44,477 nucleotides of DNA from Massilia cavernae (GTDB lineage: Bacteria; Pseudomonadota; Gammaproteobacteria; Burkholderiales; Burkholderiaceae_D). The stretch lies in the NCBI RefSeq assembly GCF_003590855.1, contig NZ_QYUP01000088.1:1-44477 (forward strand), read 5' to 3'. This document shows, piece by piece, positions 43,715-44,477 of the stretch (position 1 is its first letter; every line of letters begins with the position of its first letter). Both the position numbers and the translations under genes were made by a program. The notes below the pieces were generated by a model. It was not told the DNA's origin and did not search any database. It saw nothing but the letters and a program-made list of their open reading frames with translations.

Positions 43715-44477
43715 GTGCTTCTCGATTCAATCCGCACCCAGCTTGACTCGCTGTCTCGCTCCGAGCGCAAGGTCGCGCTGGCGGTGCTCGACAACCCCGG
43801 CGCGACGGTCACCCAGAACATCACTGCGCTGGCCAAGGCGGCGCAGGTGTCCGAGCCGACCGTGGTGCGCTTCTGCCGTACGCTGGGCTACGATGGCTGG
43901 CATGAGTTCAAGCTCAAGCTGGCGCAGGGCCTGGCGCTTGCGCTGCCGGGCGCGAACGAGCAGCCGGCCCAGGACGACTTGGCGGCGGACCTGGTCAACA
44001 AGATCTGCAGCCGCTCGATCAACACCCTGCTCGACCTGCGCAACAACCTGAACCCGGAAGCGATCCAGCGCGCGCTGGACATCCTGTCGCGCGCCAACAA
44101 GATCGAGTTCTACGGCCAGGGCACGTCGGGCATCGTGGCCACCGACGCCCAGCACAAGTTCTTCCGCTCCGGCGTGCCGACCGTGGCCTACGCCGACCCG
44201 GCGATCCACAGCATCGCTGCCTCGCTGCTGCACGAGGGCGACGCGGTGGTAGCGATTTCACAGCGCGGCAACAATTCGGCGCTGGTGCGCTCGGCCAAGC
44301 TGGCGCGCCGCGGCGGCGCCGACGTGATCGTGCTGGCGCCTTCCGGCACCCCGCTGGCCGACATGGCCACGGTGCTGATCCCGATCGACCTGGTATTCAA
44401 CATCGACCCGTACACGCCGATCTCGGCGCGCCTGGCCTACCTGGTGGTGATCGACGTACTGGCGGTCGGCCTGGCGC
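43715..44477 (+). CDS. hexR: HexR transcriptional repressor (RpiR family), cut by window end
   Basis: Repressor of central carbon genes, released by KDPG in pseudomonads and related bacteria. 254 codons are visible; the family length is about 285, so the end is missing. The N-terminal HTH domain (about 1-75) contains LSRSERKVALAVLDNPGATV and AQVSEPTVVRFCRTLGYDG. The SIS sugar-phosphate domain follows (about 120 onward: KIEFYGQGTSGIVATDAQHK, VVAISQRGNNSALVRSAKLA). GTG 43715 is chosen; GGAG lies 10 bp upstream. Co-transcription with zwf implies feedback through the HexR site. Confidence 0.94.
   Translation, partial: MLLDSIRTQLDSLSRSERKVALAVLDNPGATVTQNITALAKAAQVSEPTVVRFCRTLGYDGWHEFKLKLAQGLALALPGANEQPAQDDLAADLVNKICSRSINTLLDLRNNLNPEAIQRALDILSRANKIEFYGQGTSGIVATDAQHKFFRSGVPTVAYADPAIHSIAASLLHEGDAVVAISQRGNNSALVRSAKLARRGGADVIVLAPSGTPLADMATVLIPIDLVFNIDPYTPISARLAYLVVIDVLAVGLA

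Noticed and set aside
1..44477. tRNA, rRNA, CRISPR arrays, phage genes
   Set aside because: No cloverleaf-like segments, rRNA stretches, regularly spaced repeats or phage structural genes were seen on reading; a tRNAscan or CRISPR search was not possible.

Overview
The window reads as chromosomal DNA of a GC-rich betaproteobacterium of the Oxalobacteraceae (Massilia/Duganella type). This rests on the overall protein set: a HexR-controlled Entner-Doudoroff cluster, a LexA-controlled imuA-imuB/dnaE2 mutasome, HrpA, an E. coli-type ArgA, and an IbpA-like chaperone with ROSE-like leader. The genus is inference; the coding density and gene types are seen directly.

Layout. 1-1.9 kb: a PRC-barrel gene with a one-base frameshift, then an IS4-family element with a frameshifted transposase. 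1.9-5.2 kb: dnaE2 (imuC) under a LexA box. 5.4-9.8 kb: a TonB-dependent receptor and an exported M61 peptidase. 9.9-13.4 kb (minus strand): an HtrA-type protease and a two-component system, probably one operon. 13.6-14.1 kb: an Hsp20 gene with a sigma-32-like promoter and a ROSE-like RNA thermometer. 14.2-17.4 kb: a small hypothetical gene, the toxin-antitoxin pair higBA, and imuAB under a second LexA box. 17.5-18.8 kb: a PHB-depolymerase-type esterase. 19.0-24.8 kb: hrpA, argA and yggX. 24.9-26.0 kb: a small lipoprotein and rpiA. 26.1-30.0 kb: a Yip1-type membrane protein and a MacA/MacB-type exporter whose ATPase/permease junction is scrambled by frameshifts.

30.1-36.8 kb is an accessory island. 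It lies between two direct repeats of about 430-440 bp carrying a 'vgr-related' HExxH gene (intact on the left, truncated on the right) and the 3' end of eda. Inside are an IS200/IS605 element (defective tnpA, frameshifted tnpB) split by a complete IS1182-type element, relics of an inverted edd-eda junction, and a compact hcp / LAS-type murein peptidase / secreted-protein module. That module looks like a type VI secretion effector-immunity cassette and is the best candidate for an undescribed system here.

36.7-44.5 kb is the glucose-catabolism cluster: eda and edd leftward; pgi, an SMP-30 lactonase, zwf and hexR (cut by the window edge) rightward. HexR-like palindromes precede edd, pgi and zwf. 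Together these genes turn glucose-6-phosphate into pyruvate and glyceraldehyde-3-phosphate through the Entner-Doudoroff route, with HexR probably repressing the set until KDPG builds up.

Caution: several genes carry single-base losses next to short G/C runs, and 28.64-29.14 kb carries many small indels. Some of the 'broken' genes may be sequence errors.
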